A stretch of DNA of 64,000 nt, taken from the NCBI RefSeq assembly GCF_005222835.1, contig NZ_STGA01000010.1, positions 62,001 to 126,000 on the forward strand. The letters run 5' to 3'. Positions 25,058 to 35,900 of the stretch are shown piece after piece. Numbering within the stretch: position 1 is the stretch's first letter; each line of letters begins with the position of its first letter. The notes under the pieces are model-generated. The model saw only the letters and a program-made list of their open reading frames with translations. It was not told where the DNA came from and searched no databases. Made by a program: the position numbers and the translations under genes. The DNA comes from Rhizobium sp. FKY42 (GTDB lineage Bacteria; Pseudomonadota; Alphaproteobacteria; Rhizobiales; Rhizobiaceae).

Positions 25058-26305
25058 CTAATTACTGAGGATGAGGCGACGAGGTTTCGTCGGAAGGATG
25101 CCGCGCAGAAGCCGTGTGCTGGACATAGCTGCAATGACAAGCAGGGCGGCAGCGATTGCGAAATTCGCGTGATGTCCTGCATTCTGACTGATGAAGCCGG
25201 CGGCGATGGAGAAGCCGATAGCCAGGATGGCGTCTACGCTTTGAAGCAGCGCGAAATCGGTTCCCGCCTGATTGGGAGAGCACCAGCCGATCATCGTGGC
25301 GTAAAGTGCCATCATGCTGAAGGCAGCGGCTGCCGCCTGCAACAGAACAAGCGACCCGATGAGTTGGCTGGGGACAGATCCGAAGATTGCGCAAAGCCCA
25401 AGAGCAGCGAAAACACTTGCATTGAGGAGTGCAGCGCCCACAAGCGCGTGCCTACCGAGATGGCGGAGGAAGACACTTCCCAGCAATGCGGCGCCAAGGC
25501 CAGCCACCGCACCCCCAACACCTTTCAACCAGCCGATTTGCGAAAGATCCAGACCGGCATCAATGAGATAGGGGCCGATAAGACTCATTCCGAGACGCAA
25601 CCCTGCCTGATACACCAGCAGGAAGAGAAGTCCGCGGCGCAGGCTGGCACTGGCGAATGCGGCTTTGAGACCTGGACGGTACGACGACTGATCTTTCTGG
25701 ATGATCGCTTCGACCGGGCGCGCGATAATTGCCGGCAAGGTCATAACGAGGACGAGAGCGGCCATAAAGATCATGGAGGCGGACCAGCCAAAAGTGGCAT
25801 AAACGGGCAACCAGGCACCAACACCCAGCAAGAAGCCGAAATAGCCACCAAAGACGCTGGAGCCGCTCACCAGGCCCCGGCACCTCTCGTCAACCGCCTC
25901 AACGGCCAGCGCATCGGTCGCGATGTCCTGCGTAGCTGCGAAAAAGGCGATGGCCAACAGCAAGACCAAGAGCGCTGTGAAGTGCTCCTGTGGCGGAAAC
26001 CAGGCCATGGCCATGAAACTGATGGCAATCAGTGTTTGGCAAGCGAGCAGCCAAGTGCGGCGATGGCCAAGTCGGACCACGCCATAGCGATCAACGACCG
26101 GCGCCCAAAGGAATTTGCAGGCCCATGGCAGGAAAATCAGCGAAAGCATCCCGAGCTTGTCCAACGCTGTTCCGCTTTCTCGAAGAACAGTTGGCAAGCC
26201 TGTCTGCACAAGGCTGCCAGTAATAGCCTGAGCCGCATAGAGGCCAGCAAATAGACTGGCAACTTTGAGGTTTGAGGCATGCTGCGGCTTTGCCTTCGTA
26301 TTCAT
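25058..26305 (-). CDS. MFS inner-membrane siderophore importer, RhtX/FptX-like
   Basis: 415 residues with about 12 hydrophobic segments. Segments such as LSLIFLPWACKFLWAPVVDRYG, GHRRTWLLACQ and ATQDIATDALAVEAVD are characteristic of the AmpG/RhtX/FptX branch of the major facilitator superfamily, whose members RhtX and FptX import rhizobactin 1021 and ferripyochelin across the inner membrane. The first gene after the 93-bp gap that holds the second AraC-type box, it probably starts its own transcript with the receptor and monooxygenase genes. An exporter role cannot be excluded, but family similarity favours import. No ABC transporter of the YbtPQ type is in the window. Confidence 0.85.
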   Translation of the reverse strand: MNTKAKPQHASNLKVASLFAGLYAAQAITGSLVQTGLPTVLRESGTALDKLGMLSLIFLPWACKFLWAPVVDRYGVVRLGHRRTWLLACQTLIAISFMAMAWFPPQEHFTALLVLLLAIAFFAATQDIATDALAVEAVDERCRGLVSGSSVFGGYFGFLLGVGAWLPVYATFGWSASMIFMAALVLVMTLPAIIARPVEAIIQKDQSSYRPGLKAAFASASLRRGLLFLLVYQAGLRLGMSLIGPYLIDAGLDLSQIGWLKGVGGAVAGLGAALLGSVFLRHLGRHALVGAALLNASVFAALGLCAIFGSVPSQLIGSLVLLQAAAAAFSMMALYATMIGWCSPNQAGTDFALLQSVDAILAIGFSIAAGFISQNAGHHANFAIAAALLVIAAMSSTRLLRGILPTKPRRLILSN

Positions 26306-26359
26306 GTTCAGAAATCCTGCGTCGCATCCGACCTTAACTGCCCCGGCAGCACATCGCTA

Positions 26360-26391
26360 CCTTGATCGGGACTACAACCACCTCGATCGGG
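26360..26391 (-). promoter_or_regulatory. Direct-repeat operator before importer/receptor genes
   Basis: CCTTGATCGGG (26360-26370) and CCTCGATCGGG (26381-26391) are direct repeats whose starts are exactly 21 bp apart (two helical turns). The second repeat is followed by GTCA. The same arrangement occurs at 49157-49188 in the same orientation. On the minus strand it reads TGACCCCGATCGAGG then CCCGATCAAGG, leading toward the importer gene start 55 bases on. A site for the AraC regulator of this locus is the simplest reading. Confidence 0.7.
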
Positions 26392-26398
26392 GTCATTT

Positions 26399-27199
26399 TT
26401 AAATCGGGCCCCCCGCCGGAAACGGCAGGCACAGACCAGTGCGGAAACGGGTCAGATCATTCAGCAATTGGTGCAGATTGGTTGGTTCACTGAGATAGAA
26501 GTGATCGCCGTCGTAGCTTCTGCATTCAAAGCGATCAGCGGCAATTTCTTCCCAAGCCTCTATGTCAGCCTCGGACACCTCAGCGTCGGCCTTGCCGCGC
26601 AAGGCAAGGACAGGGCTGAGAATTTTTGTTGGCCTGCAGGGACGATAGGATTCCGTCAACTGGAAATCGGTGCGGATCATAGGCAGGAAAAGTTGCAGGA
26701 GTTCCTCATTGGCAAGCACTTCCTCCTGTGTGCCTCCAAGGCGGCGCAGTTCCTCCGTCAGGGCCCGATCCGTCATCCGGTGGCGCCATGGTTGAGGCGT
26801 GGGCAGATGCGGCGCGCGACGCGCCGAGACAATCAGGGCTTGAGGTTGGCGTTTGATTTCCTGCAGATGAAGTGCTGCCTCGAACGCGAGAAGCGAGCCC
26901 AGGCTGTGCCCGAACAAAACGACATCAGCATAGCGATCTGCCAGGTCTGTCAGGACCGGAGCAAGTTCGATCAGCAAGTCAGTGAAATTTGAGCAAGGCG
27001 GATCCCGAAAGCGGCTTCCACGGCCTGGCATCTCCATCCGGTAGACATCGACGCCCTTGAGCAATTCATGGTCAGGCCAACCGCGGAAGAAGGTTGCCCC
27101 TCCCCCTGCGTGATGAAAGAGAACAAGGCAGGTTTGAGCGCCCGAATTACCTGGTACACCAAAGGGCAACCATGGCGAAGACAAAGGCCTATGCCGCAT
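26399..27199 (-). CDS. Type II thioesterase (YbtT-like)
   Basis: 266 residues from ATG 27199, which has GGGAGGGG a few bases upstream; the longer frame to 27286 is rejected because it lies inside the preceding gene. The alpha/beta-hydrolase features are the LVLFHHAGGGATFFRGW oxyanion loop, the nucleophile elbow VLFGHSLGSLLAFE with Ser near residue 98, the LRRLGGTQEEVLANEELL lid typical of type II thioesterases, and a C-terminal GDHFYL with the catalytic His. Such enzymes remove mis-loaded acyl groups from carrier proteins (YbtT, PchC). It overlaps the MT-TE fusion gene by 11 bases, so it belongs to the synthetase transcript. Confidence 0.9.
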   Translation of the reverse strand: MRHRPLSSPWLPFGVPGNSGAQTCLVLFHHAGGGATFFRGWPDHELLKGVDVYRMEMPGRGSRFRDPPCSNFTDLLIELAPVLTDLADRYADVVLFGHSLGSLLAFEAALHLQEIKRQPQALIVSARRAPHLPTPQPWRHRMTDRALTEELRRLGGTQEEVLANEELLQLFLPMIRTDFQLTESYRPCRPTKILSPVLALRGKADAEVSEADIEAWEEIAADRFECRSYDGDHFYLSEPTNLHQLLNDLTRFRTGLCLPFPAGGPI

Positions 27200-28835
27200 T
27201 GTAACCCCTCCCAATAGCTGTGGCTGTGATATCGAGCCGCCTCTCAATCGCGTCTCTGACGGTGACAGCAACCTTTTCGCCGTCATCGCGTGCTAGAAAA
27301 TGCCCACCCTCAAGTCTCACATGGTCGAACCCCGCCGAGGTGCGCGTCCGCCAGGATTCGACCGCTTCCTGCGAAACGAGTTCGTCCTCGCTGGTGGAAA
27401 TTGCAAGAATGGGCGCGCCAATGACCGCCTCACTGCAATAACCAGCCGCCATGGCGATATCGCCTTCCATTGCGGATTTGAGAGTGCCGAGCATTTCCAT
27501 GTTGTTAAGTACGGATTGCGGTGTGCCACCCAAAATCCGAAGCCTTGTCTCAATATCATTGCCACCGAAAAAGCTGGCAATGTCTGGCAGCTTTTCATGA
27601 GGACCGGGGCACGCGCCCGTGACCACCAGCTGCGGCACACCATGGCGCTCCTTTTCAATGCGGTGGGCAAACTCGAAGGCAAGCTTGCTGCCAAGGCTCC
27701 AGCCGGCAAGCACCAGTGGACGATCCAGATAGGGAACAACGAGTGGCAAAATGTCTTCCACCGCGTCGGCAAGAGACGTGAAGGGTGGTTCGCCGATGCG
27801 GCTTTCCCGGCCGGGCAATTGAACAGGAGAGAACTGCCAGTTTTGCGGGAAGGCAGGACGCCAACCCTTGAATGCAGATGCTCCTGCCACCGCATGCGGA
27901 AAGGCGAGAATATTGACCTGGGCGGTGCGTCTGGGGGCGCCAAAGGGAAACCATTTTGCGCGTCTTTCCGTCAGATCGCGCCCTGAAACGAGGCAGGCTT
28001 CGATATCGCGGCTGCGCGTGTTCAATCGGGTCAGGTCAGGTTTGGACGTGCCATTGCCGGTCTTTCGCCACCGGGTCAGCAAATACACGATTTCGCCTTG
28101 ATCGAGGCAATTCCACATGGCCGAACCGGGGGCCGCGAAATAGTCTCTCAACTCTCCCATGTCCGGCTGCAATGCCAGACGATCGACCAGGCTGGGCGGC
28201 ATGCGTTCACGCGCATGGCAGACCTGAATGGTGACGTCACGGAAGCTTTCGCACACGAAGCCCATGTCCTCCATGATCTGCCGGAAGGGGGCCACCATTT
28301 GTCTTGGCCAAAGATCACCGTGCAGAAACACACCACCGGGTGCGAGTGTACGATAGACATGGCCGAGAAAAGCCCCCATGTCCGGATAGGCTCCGGACGA
28401 TTCCAGGTTGAAGATCACATCCTGACTTTTGTCGCCAAGTGGCAAGTTGCAGGCATCAGCAATCTGCAAACGCACGCGCCTTTCGCCCAGAAGTTTCCGA
28501 GCAGCGGTAATATTGTCAGTGCTGAGGTCGATGCCAGTGAAGGAGAGCGGCCGATGATGACGGGCGATGAATTCAAGTGCACCGCCACGACCGCATCCGA
28601 TGTCGGCAAACCTTTGCCCGTCGAACCTCAAAGGACCGATCAGTTCTGAAACCAACCGCTCGAAAGGTGCATTGGAACCCGTATCAGACGCCGGATCCAA
28701 GGCCTCGTCCGGCATGCCCGCGACAGGCGCATAGCCCCAGTTCAGGAACGCCGCCTGCTGGTCGATACCAATCTTGGAAAAGGCATCCGCCAGCGTGACG
28801 TAGGCGCTACGGTTGCGCTCAATCGATGCATTCAT
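27189..28835 (-). CDS. Methyltransferase-thioesterase fusion protein
   Basis: 548 residues from ATG 28835, placed ~7 bases after AAGAAGAG; a TTG at 28865 and an ATG at 28841 are alternatives. Residues 1-270 are a class I SAM methyltransferase with motif I FADIGCGRGGALEF near 80 and FTGIDLSTDNITAARKLL after it. Residues ~310-548 are an alpha/beta-hydrolase thioesterase with VQLPGRESRIGEPPF, the elbow LAGWSLGSKLAFEF near 380, and a C-terminal LEGGHFLARDD with the His. In yersiniabactin HMWP1 the MT, PCP and TE are the C-terminal domains of one megasynthase. Here MT and TE are a separate protein without PCP. It may methylate the thiazolidine nitrogen or third-ring alpha carbon and release the chain; which is unknown. 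Confidence 0.8.
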   Translation of the reverse strand: MNASIERNRSAYVTLADAFSKIGIDQQAAFLNWGYAPVAGMPDEALDPASDTGSNAPFERLVSELIGPLRFDGQRFADIGCGRGGALEFIARHHRPLSFTGIDLSTDNITAARKLLGERRVRLQIADACNLPLGDKSQDVIFNLESSGAYPDMGAFLGHVYRTLAPGGVFLHGDLWPRQMVAPFRQIMEDMGFVCESFRDVTIQVCHARERMPPSLVDRLALQPDMGELRDYFAAPGSAMWNCLDQGEIVYLLTRWRKTGNGTSKPDLTRLNTRSRDIEACLVSGRDLTERRAKWFPFGAPRRTAQVNILAFPHAVAGASAFKGWRPAFPQNWQFSPVQLPGRESRIGEPPFTSLADAVEDILPLVVPYLDRPLVLAGWSLGSKLAFEFAHRIEKERHGVPQLVVTGACPGPHEKLPDIASFFGGNDIETRLRILGGTPQSVLNNMEMLGTLKSAMEGDIAMAAGYCSEAVIGAPILAISTSEDELVSQEAVESWRTRTSAGFDHVRLEGGHFLARDDGEKVAVTVRDAIERRLDITATAIGRGYNAA

Positions 28836-29952
28836 CGACATCTCTTCTTTCTTTAGCAAATTCAACGGGGTCTGGTTGGGGTGGCGGGGGTGCTGGTAAC
28901 GACTTTTCTCGAACGGCTCCCGCTAGCCGCAGGACACTTACCCAAGCCTGACCCAAATCTGTGAGATAGGTATCTGTCTGCCAAGGCACGCTATCGGGTG
29001 CCGCTATCGCTTGGTTGAGTTCGTCCAGGGCTCTGAGAATGGCGCCGGGAAATTGTTCATGAACCACTTCCCAAAAGGGTGCACCGCGTGGGGAGCCGAA
29101 AACCTGCGCGCTGGGCTGTATAAAGTAGCGGCTTTTCGCAAAGGCTTCGGGAGCCAGCAAATAGGAGCTTTCAAGGCCGTCCTTGCGGTAATCCGGTGCG
29201 TAAAGTGAATGGGTCCAGATTGCCGGACCAAAACTGTTCACAAGATTGATCACGCCTTCCGGCCAGCCAATCGCCATGCTGTGCATCACCAGGGAATGGT
29301 GATCCGGATCGGAAGGATCGAGGTAGGATTGCAATAGAAGGTTGAAGGGAATCCCTGCCGCCATGCCCTGAAAGCTATGGAAGGGCATTTCATCGGCCGA
29401 GAAAGACTTCTCGCAGCGAAACGCTTCAAGGCCGCCGATTGCGCGTCCCAGAATATCCAGGGTGGAGTAGAGAAGCTGGGGACTTGTCGTCATCTGCGCA
29501 AATGCTGCGGGTCCATTGCGCCTGGCAGCCGCCGCATAGTCAATGGCATGCCGCACAGCAGGCAGATGGGGGTAGAACGAATTTACATGATAGCGCACCC
29601 CCTGTTCCGCTGCGCGGCGGCGAAGGGATGCCACCTCTCCCGGATGAACCGGATGTTCCTGTACGACATGAATGCCGCGGTTGATCAATGCCGCTGCAAG
29701 CTTGCTGCCCTCCCCTCCAAAAAGGGTAGTTCGCACAACCACGCAGGCCAGATCGACCTTCCCCTCCGGCAGATCTTCCACGCGATGGTACAACGGTACG
29801 CCAAAATGAGCAGCAAGCGATTGGGAGCGTTGGCTGCCGCGCGCCAGGATACCGCGCAAGCGGTAGGCGTGCGACGCTTTGGCCAGCGCTGCAAGATAAT
29901 GTTCGCCAAAGCAGGTGCCAACGACGACGACATTCTGGATGTGGTCAGCCAT
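28819..29952 (-). CDS. Thiazolinyl imine reductase (Irp3/YbtU/PchG-like)
   Basis: 377 residues from ATG 29952, with GGAG eight bases upstream; it overlaps the stop of the upstream PKS gene by eight bases, so translation is coupled. The N-terminal NADPH Rossmann motif is VVVVGTCFGEHYLAAL, and the VVQEHPVHPGEV block is diagnostic of this family (Gfo/Idh/MocA-like fold). It reduces a carrier-bound thiazoline ring to thiazolidine during assembly, as YbtU does for yersiniabactin and PchG for pyochelin. It therefore predicts one reduced ring in the product. The Pro-rich C-terminus (LPAPPPPQPDP) is unusual but looks like a tail. The following gene overlaps its end by 17 bases. Confidence 0.9.
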   Translation of the reverse strand: MADHIQNVVVVGTCFGEHYLAALAKASHAYRLRGILARGSQRSQSLAAHFGVPLYHRVEDLPEGKVDLACVVVRTTLFGGEGSKLAAALINRGIHVVQEHPVHPGEVASLRRRAAEQGVRYHVNSFYPHLPAVRHAIDYAAAARRNGPAAFAQMTTSPQLLYSTLDILGRAIGGLEAFRCEKSFSADEMPFHSFQGMAAGIPFNLLLQSYLDPSDPDHHSLVMHSMAIGWPEGVINLVNSFGPAIWTHSLYAPDYRKDGLESSYLLAPEAFAKSRYFIQPSAQVFGSPRGAPFWEVVHEQFPGAILRALDELNQAIAAPDSVPWQTDTYLTDLGQAWVSVLRLAGAVREKSLPAPPPPQPDPVEFAKERRDVDECID

Positions 29953-32900
29953 GAAGCGTCTCCAGCCATTGGCTAAGTCCGATTGTAGCACCTTCTACTT
30001 CCGGAATGACTGACCAACCGGAAACGGGTCGAGCCCAGTCGTCAGCGGCGCCCTGCAGGATTTCCGAGAAGGTCGCCATGATTGAAGCACCAAGCCCGGC
30101 GGGAAATAGGCCCTCTATCTCATCAAGGTTGAAAAGAAGTTCCCGCTCTTCTTCAAGCACCTGAAAATGCAGGGCTGTCTGAGGTTGGGCGGCATACTCA
30201 TAGTTTGGCATGCCCAGAATTGGATCTGCGGTTTCCGGAAGCGCATAACTTTGGCGGACACCCAAAAGCGACGTGAACACGACGGGCAGCGCGAGATGTG
30301 GAATATCGGCGAAATCGGGCGGTAGTCGTGCGGGTAGCGCCCAAAGCCCGTTTGCAAGTTCAAGCGATAGTGCCTCGCGGATTACCTCAGCCGTTCGCAT
30401 CATGACCTGCATGAAGGTTGGATCCTCCGAAAAATCGAAGGAAACGGGCATGATTGCCGTTGCCTCGCAGACAATATTCATTGCCTCGGCATGAACCGGC
30501 TTGCGATCGCTATAGGCCAGTTGCAATGCGAACCGCGATTTGCCACCCAGATGCGGCACCAGCGCAGCGGCAAAGGCCGAAAGCACAAGCACCGTGCCGG
30601 AGAGACCATCCCGTGCGGCAAGATCACGCGCTCTTAACCACACATCCCGGCACAGTGCCTGACGGGTAATCGCAAGCCCAAGCTGCGGCAGCGTTTCTGG
30701 ACGTCGCAGCAATGGCAGGTTCGGCGGCCCCGGTAGTTTGCGCCCCTCTTCCTGCCATTTGGTGCGGTCACGCGCGGCTGCTTGCGTGGCGTCCAATAGT
30801 TCGATGGAGCGCATGTAGTCCGCACCTGAAAATGAAAGCTCGGGCAAAGCACGCTCCGGCTGAAGCATCTGGCGACCGATCTCACGCAGCATCACCTGGA
30901 AGCTCTCAATATCGATAAGGGTCGTATCGATATCGAAGTGCAGGCGCAGACGCCCTTCAGGCAAAAGCGAAGCACGCCATTCAAAGTGTGGCCAGCAAGA
31001 CAGGTCAAACATTTGGTGGCTCATGCGCTCACGTGTTGCCAAAAGCCGACGATCCACTTCCTCGCGGCCAGTTGTGCGATAATCGTCGCGCTCAATGCTG
31101 CTTGTCGGAACATCGGAATGTATCTGCGCGCGGCCATCAGCGCCCACGATTATGCGCAGTGCCGCATGCCGTTTCACAAACTGGTTCCATGCGCTTTCAA
31201 ATGCAGGGAGGTCAAAATCCGCCAGGGTCTTGTCATACTCGACATAAAGATGACGGGCGGTTCCTCCCAGCGGCCTGCCCTTCTCACGCCCGCGCCACCA
31301 ACTGCGTTGCAGGGGCGATAGCGGTACTCTCTGACCGTGTGTTAAGGTACGCGGGCGCAGATCCCCATTGTCCAGCAAGAGTCCGGATTGTCTGCCAGCC
31401 GCTTCCACCAAGGCCCGACGTACAGGGTTGATGGATGTTTCTGCCTGACCAAGCTGCGAGCGAATGGCTGCAATCAGGGCATCGACCGTATCCAACGAAA
31501 CGACAGTTTCACCAGAAAGGCGAATATCGAACTCTGTCGCGATACGCTCACGCAGATCGAGAAACAGCAGAGAATCGAGACCGAGTTCCAGCAGCTTACG
31601 GTCCGGCAAAATCTGCTGCGGCGAAAGAGACAGCAACTCAGCCAGAAGGTTTCGAATGCTCGTCGCCACATCGATATCGGCGGTGGCGTGATCCCCCCTC
31701 GCCCTTGTGAGATAGTCGACTAGCATTTGCAGACTGCCGTTCTGGCGCAATGTATCGGCAGGAACATCGATAGCGAACTGCGCTTTGATGGCCTGTGTCA
31801 GCTCCAGCATCATCAGCGAGTCCAGACCCAGTTGAAGAAGATCAGCATCTGCCGCAATGTTTGTCTCTTCAATCGCCAGAAGTTGAGCCAACGTGCGGCG
31901 CAGCCAGGCTTTCTCACCGCCCTCGGCCTTGCTTTGCAGGATGGGGGTACGCAGCTGCGGCGTACAAACCGCCAGAGACGGTGGAACTTTCTCTCCGGCA
32001 CTGGAAAGCTTGAGCCAATCTATCTTGGCGGGCATCAGAACTGCATCTGGTAGAAACTGTGCCTGCCGCAGCAGCTCAACAGCTTCCTCCTCCCTTAGTC
32101 CCAGCATGCCTTGATCGGCAAACAGACGGGCCAGATCGCTCCGTTCTGCGCGGCCGTCATCCCAGTATCCCCAGGCCAGGGCCTGTACCGGCCAACCGGC
32201 AGAGCGAGCTTGTTCAGCCAACCCCTCAAGAATTGCATTGGCTGTTGCATGCGCTATCTGCCCATGCTGCCCGAACACGGTTGCTGCCGAGGACGCGAAG
32301 ACTAGCCTGCCGGGCTTGAGGCGATCCAGCCAATCCACAAGGGTTTGCGCGGCCATAACCTTCGGCGCAAAAACTCGCTGCAACAGTGCCGAATCCGTTG
32401 TTGCCAGAGGCGTATCCTCCAGATGGCCGGCGAAATGGAAGATGAACGAGATGGCCCGGCCACTATTCACCGCTGTCTGCAGGACCCGCTCCAGAGCTGG
32501 ACGCTCGCACAGATCCACATCGTCCCACAGCGTTAGCTGCACGCCTTTGGCTTCCAATGCAGCAAGCCGTGTCTGTTCGATAGCCGTTGGCTTTCGTCGT
32601 GCAACAAGCCAGATCTCTTTGGCACTTTCCTGTGCCAACCATTCCGCTGTCTTCAACGCCACGGGAGAAAGCCCACCCGTGATGATGCAGAGGCCGGACT
32701 CGGGTTTGACCATCGATTGCGGCGCTGCTTCCACCGGCTGTAGGCGCGGAACGAAAATGCGGCCACGGCGCATCGCAAGGATGTTTTCGTCCGCCGCCGC
32801 CAGCGGCAGTTCAGTGATCGCGTTGGGCTGATCAACATCGATCCATCGCAGGTCAAACTCTGGATGCTCCCGTTTTGCAACGCGAACAAGGCCCTGCAAG

Positions 32901-35900
32901 CCTGCATTGATGCCGAAGTGTGGTTGATCCCAAGGCGTGGCGGCAAGAGCACCCAGCGTTATGATATCGACCGCTGCCCCCGTTTTCCTTGCATCGTTAA
33001 GTGTCTGCAGCACATAGGCATACAGGTGCGCCGGGTCATGGACCTGCGCAAAACGCAGGTCTAGCGCCAGAACGTCGCCGGCGCCGATCGATGGCGGCAC
33101 TTGCCAGTCCCCCAACGTTGCGGAACCTGTGCATGGCGCCGAACCGTCCGCGCGCTTCGGGGCGAGCACATGGTCGATGCGTCTCTTCTGATGCGGGCGT
33201 GCGCCGTGCTCCCATGTCCAGCGGTACAGAAGCGGTCGTGGTTCTGCGGCATCGATCTGTCGCAGGTTCTCGATCCACAGGATTGGCCACTCTTCTGGAT
33301 CCACGACAAGGATATCGTATCCACCGTTGTCGCATTTTCGGGCTGTCCATTTCCCCCGAAGTGGCAGGTCTTGCGTGCCACTGATGGCCGAAGCGGTGAA
33401 GTAGGAGGCGTCCGCGGGGAGTGCGAATACTTGCTTCAGCAGATCGCTGAGGCCTGAGAACTCCTGTATTTCGCCTTGTTCGAGAAGAAGCGGCATCGGC
33501 TGCACGCGCTGCACCATCTGCACGATACTGATCAGTGGCGGCTTTGAATCTATGCTTTCCTTGAGAGCAAGCCCGCCCCGCTCGAATGACCAATGGGTGG
33601 CACCCAACAGAGGCCGTGGCCGCAGGATGACACCCTCGTGCCGCCAGAAGCCGCGACCAGAGCGCGCAGCCAGCGCCTCAACCAGGCCACAAAGCGTCGT
33701 CGTATCGATCAGTTGAGCCGTTATCGATGGAGAAACGATCTCAGATTCCGGCGCTTCACCATTCAGCGCAAGGATGATGTTTTCTCCTATCTTTGCCGGT
33801 AGTTGATCAGCAGTGGGATAGGCGGTCCAATTGGAAAAGCCGCTTTGCGTCAGAAACTCGCCCCAGATCGCCAGCGGAGGAAAGAGTTCACCACCACGCT
33901 CCGTGATATCGGAAAGTACCGGCACCAGCGGCCCGAAGATAAAATCGAAAAGCGGTTTTGGCGCAGAAATTTCTCGCAGGACCAGCAAGCCGCCGGGAGC
34001 AAGCAGCCGTCTGGCACGAGCCAGAACGCGTTTGAGATCACGTCCATTGTGTAACACATTGGCTGCGATGACCAGATCGTACTCGCCCTCGTGATGCCCT
34101 TGTTCAGCTGGCTCGCGCTCTATGTCGAAGGTCGCGTAGCGCAGGAAAGGATAGTTCGAGAACTTCAGCTTTGCCCGACTTAGAAAAAGCGGTCCAACAT
34201 CGGTAAACATGTAGGTCGTGCGATGGGCCGGAAGGATTGGCAGAATGGAACTGGTAGTTCCGCCGGTTCCCGCACCGATTTCGAAAACGCGGATTGGTCG
34301 CTCCGCCGGAAGGCCATCAACGAAGGCCTGAACGGCCTCACGCGCCAGGCTGTTCAGGAAAATCGAATCTCGCTGACGCTCATACATCTCTTCCGCATCG
34401 TCCGTTTCGGCAGACGGAAAGACAATTGACACCGGATCGACTTCACCCTTCAGCATGTCTGCCAATTTCGGTCCTACGCGCGCTGCCATGTTGGTTAGCC
34501 GCTGATATCCGCGCGCTGCCATGTCTGCGAGAATGGGATGGGTATCCTCCAGCGGCCTTACAACCAGTTGGGCAAAAGCATCTCCCACCTGCTCCAGCGC
34601 TCCCTCGTTGACGAGGTCGCGAAGCAGCCTTTGCGTTAGCTGGCGGTAAGTCGGGAGTATCGCGCCACGCGACATGACCTGATCAAGCGAAAGCGGAGAG
34701 GTCTCGGTGAAAAGCCCCAGTCTATGAAATGCATGCGCGGTGTAAATTGCGTGGAGCGCCGCAGAAGCGGCGGCTTCCGCTGCGATGGGTGTCCAGTCAT
34801 GCTCGGCGGCACGCGTGACGGTGGCCTCGTGCATGTAGCGTTTCAGCATTTGCCATCGATCGGTGGGTGCCTTGTCCTCTGTCTGAACGGGACCTTGCAG
34901 GACGCATACCGGCGCAAATGCCTTTCGCCTTGGCGGACTTGTTTCTGGGAGTGGCAGATCAGGACCGGTTACTTTGCCCTGATCTACGAATTCATGCAGC
35001 TGGCGTGCCAGTACCGCGGCATCAGCCCCCACGATATCGATACGATGGGGCATGACAGTTCGATGATGATCGAGCGTAGCGGCATAGGATTCAAGTTCAT
35101 CGTCGAACTGACCATCGAGCAGAGCGTCGGCATGCACAAGCGCCAGGGCGCGCAGAGAATCGGGATCACGAGCCGACAGACTAACCCGCACAGGCCCCTT
35201 TTTTTCCGCCACAGGCGTACGCAGCCTCGGCGGCAAGGCCTCAACAATCACATGGCAATTGGTACCGCCGATGCCGAAGGAACTAACACCTGCAATACGC
35301 TCGTCACTATCCCAGCGACCCAAGGCCAGTGGTACGGTAAACGGCGTCGAAGCCAGTTCGAGCGCCGGATTGGGCGACTGGAAGTTGGTGCAAGGCGGAA
35401 TGAGGCCGGTCTTGACCACAAATGCTGCCTTCAAAAGACTGGCGACGCCGGCTGCCGTATCAAGATGGCCGGTGTTTGCCTTGAGTGAACCAAGCGCGCA
35501 GGGTTGTGTCCGTTCGCTGCCGGATGAGCGGAAAGCCTCGGCCAGTGCCTGGACCTCAATCGGATCGCCAAGCGGAGTTGCAGTTCCATGTGTCTCAATG
35601 AAGCCGATCCTGTTGGCGCAAACATCGGAAAGCGCCAGCGCTTCTGCTATGACTGCTTTTTGTCCGATAAAAGATGGCGCAGTGAAACCCGCCTTGCCGG
35701 TTCCATCATTGTTAACAGCTGATCCGCGAATGACGGCCAGGACGCCGTCTCCATCCTCCAGCGCCCGCTGCAGTGGTTTCAGCAGGACAACAGCAACCCC
35801 ATTGCCAATGAAGGTTCCTGCGGCGGCGGCGTCGAAGGGGCGGCAATGACCATCAGGCGAAAAGATCATGCCCGGTTGATGGAAATAACCGGCGGCCATA

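Noticed and set aside
25052..26254. Long open frame on the plus strand opposite the MFS importer
   Set aside because: It mirrors the codon phase of the real membrane protein gene, has low-complexity charged sequence, no ribosome-binding site and no family.
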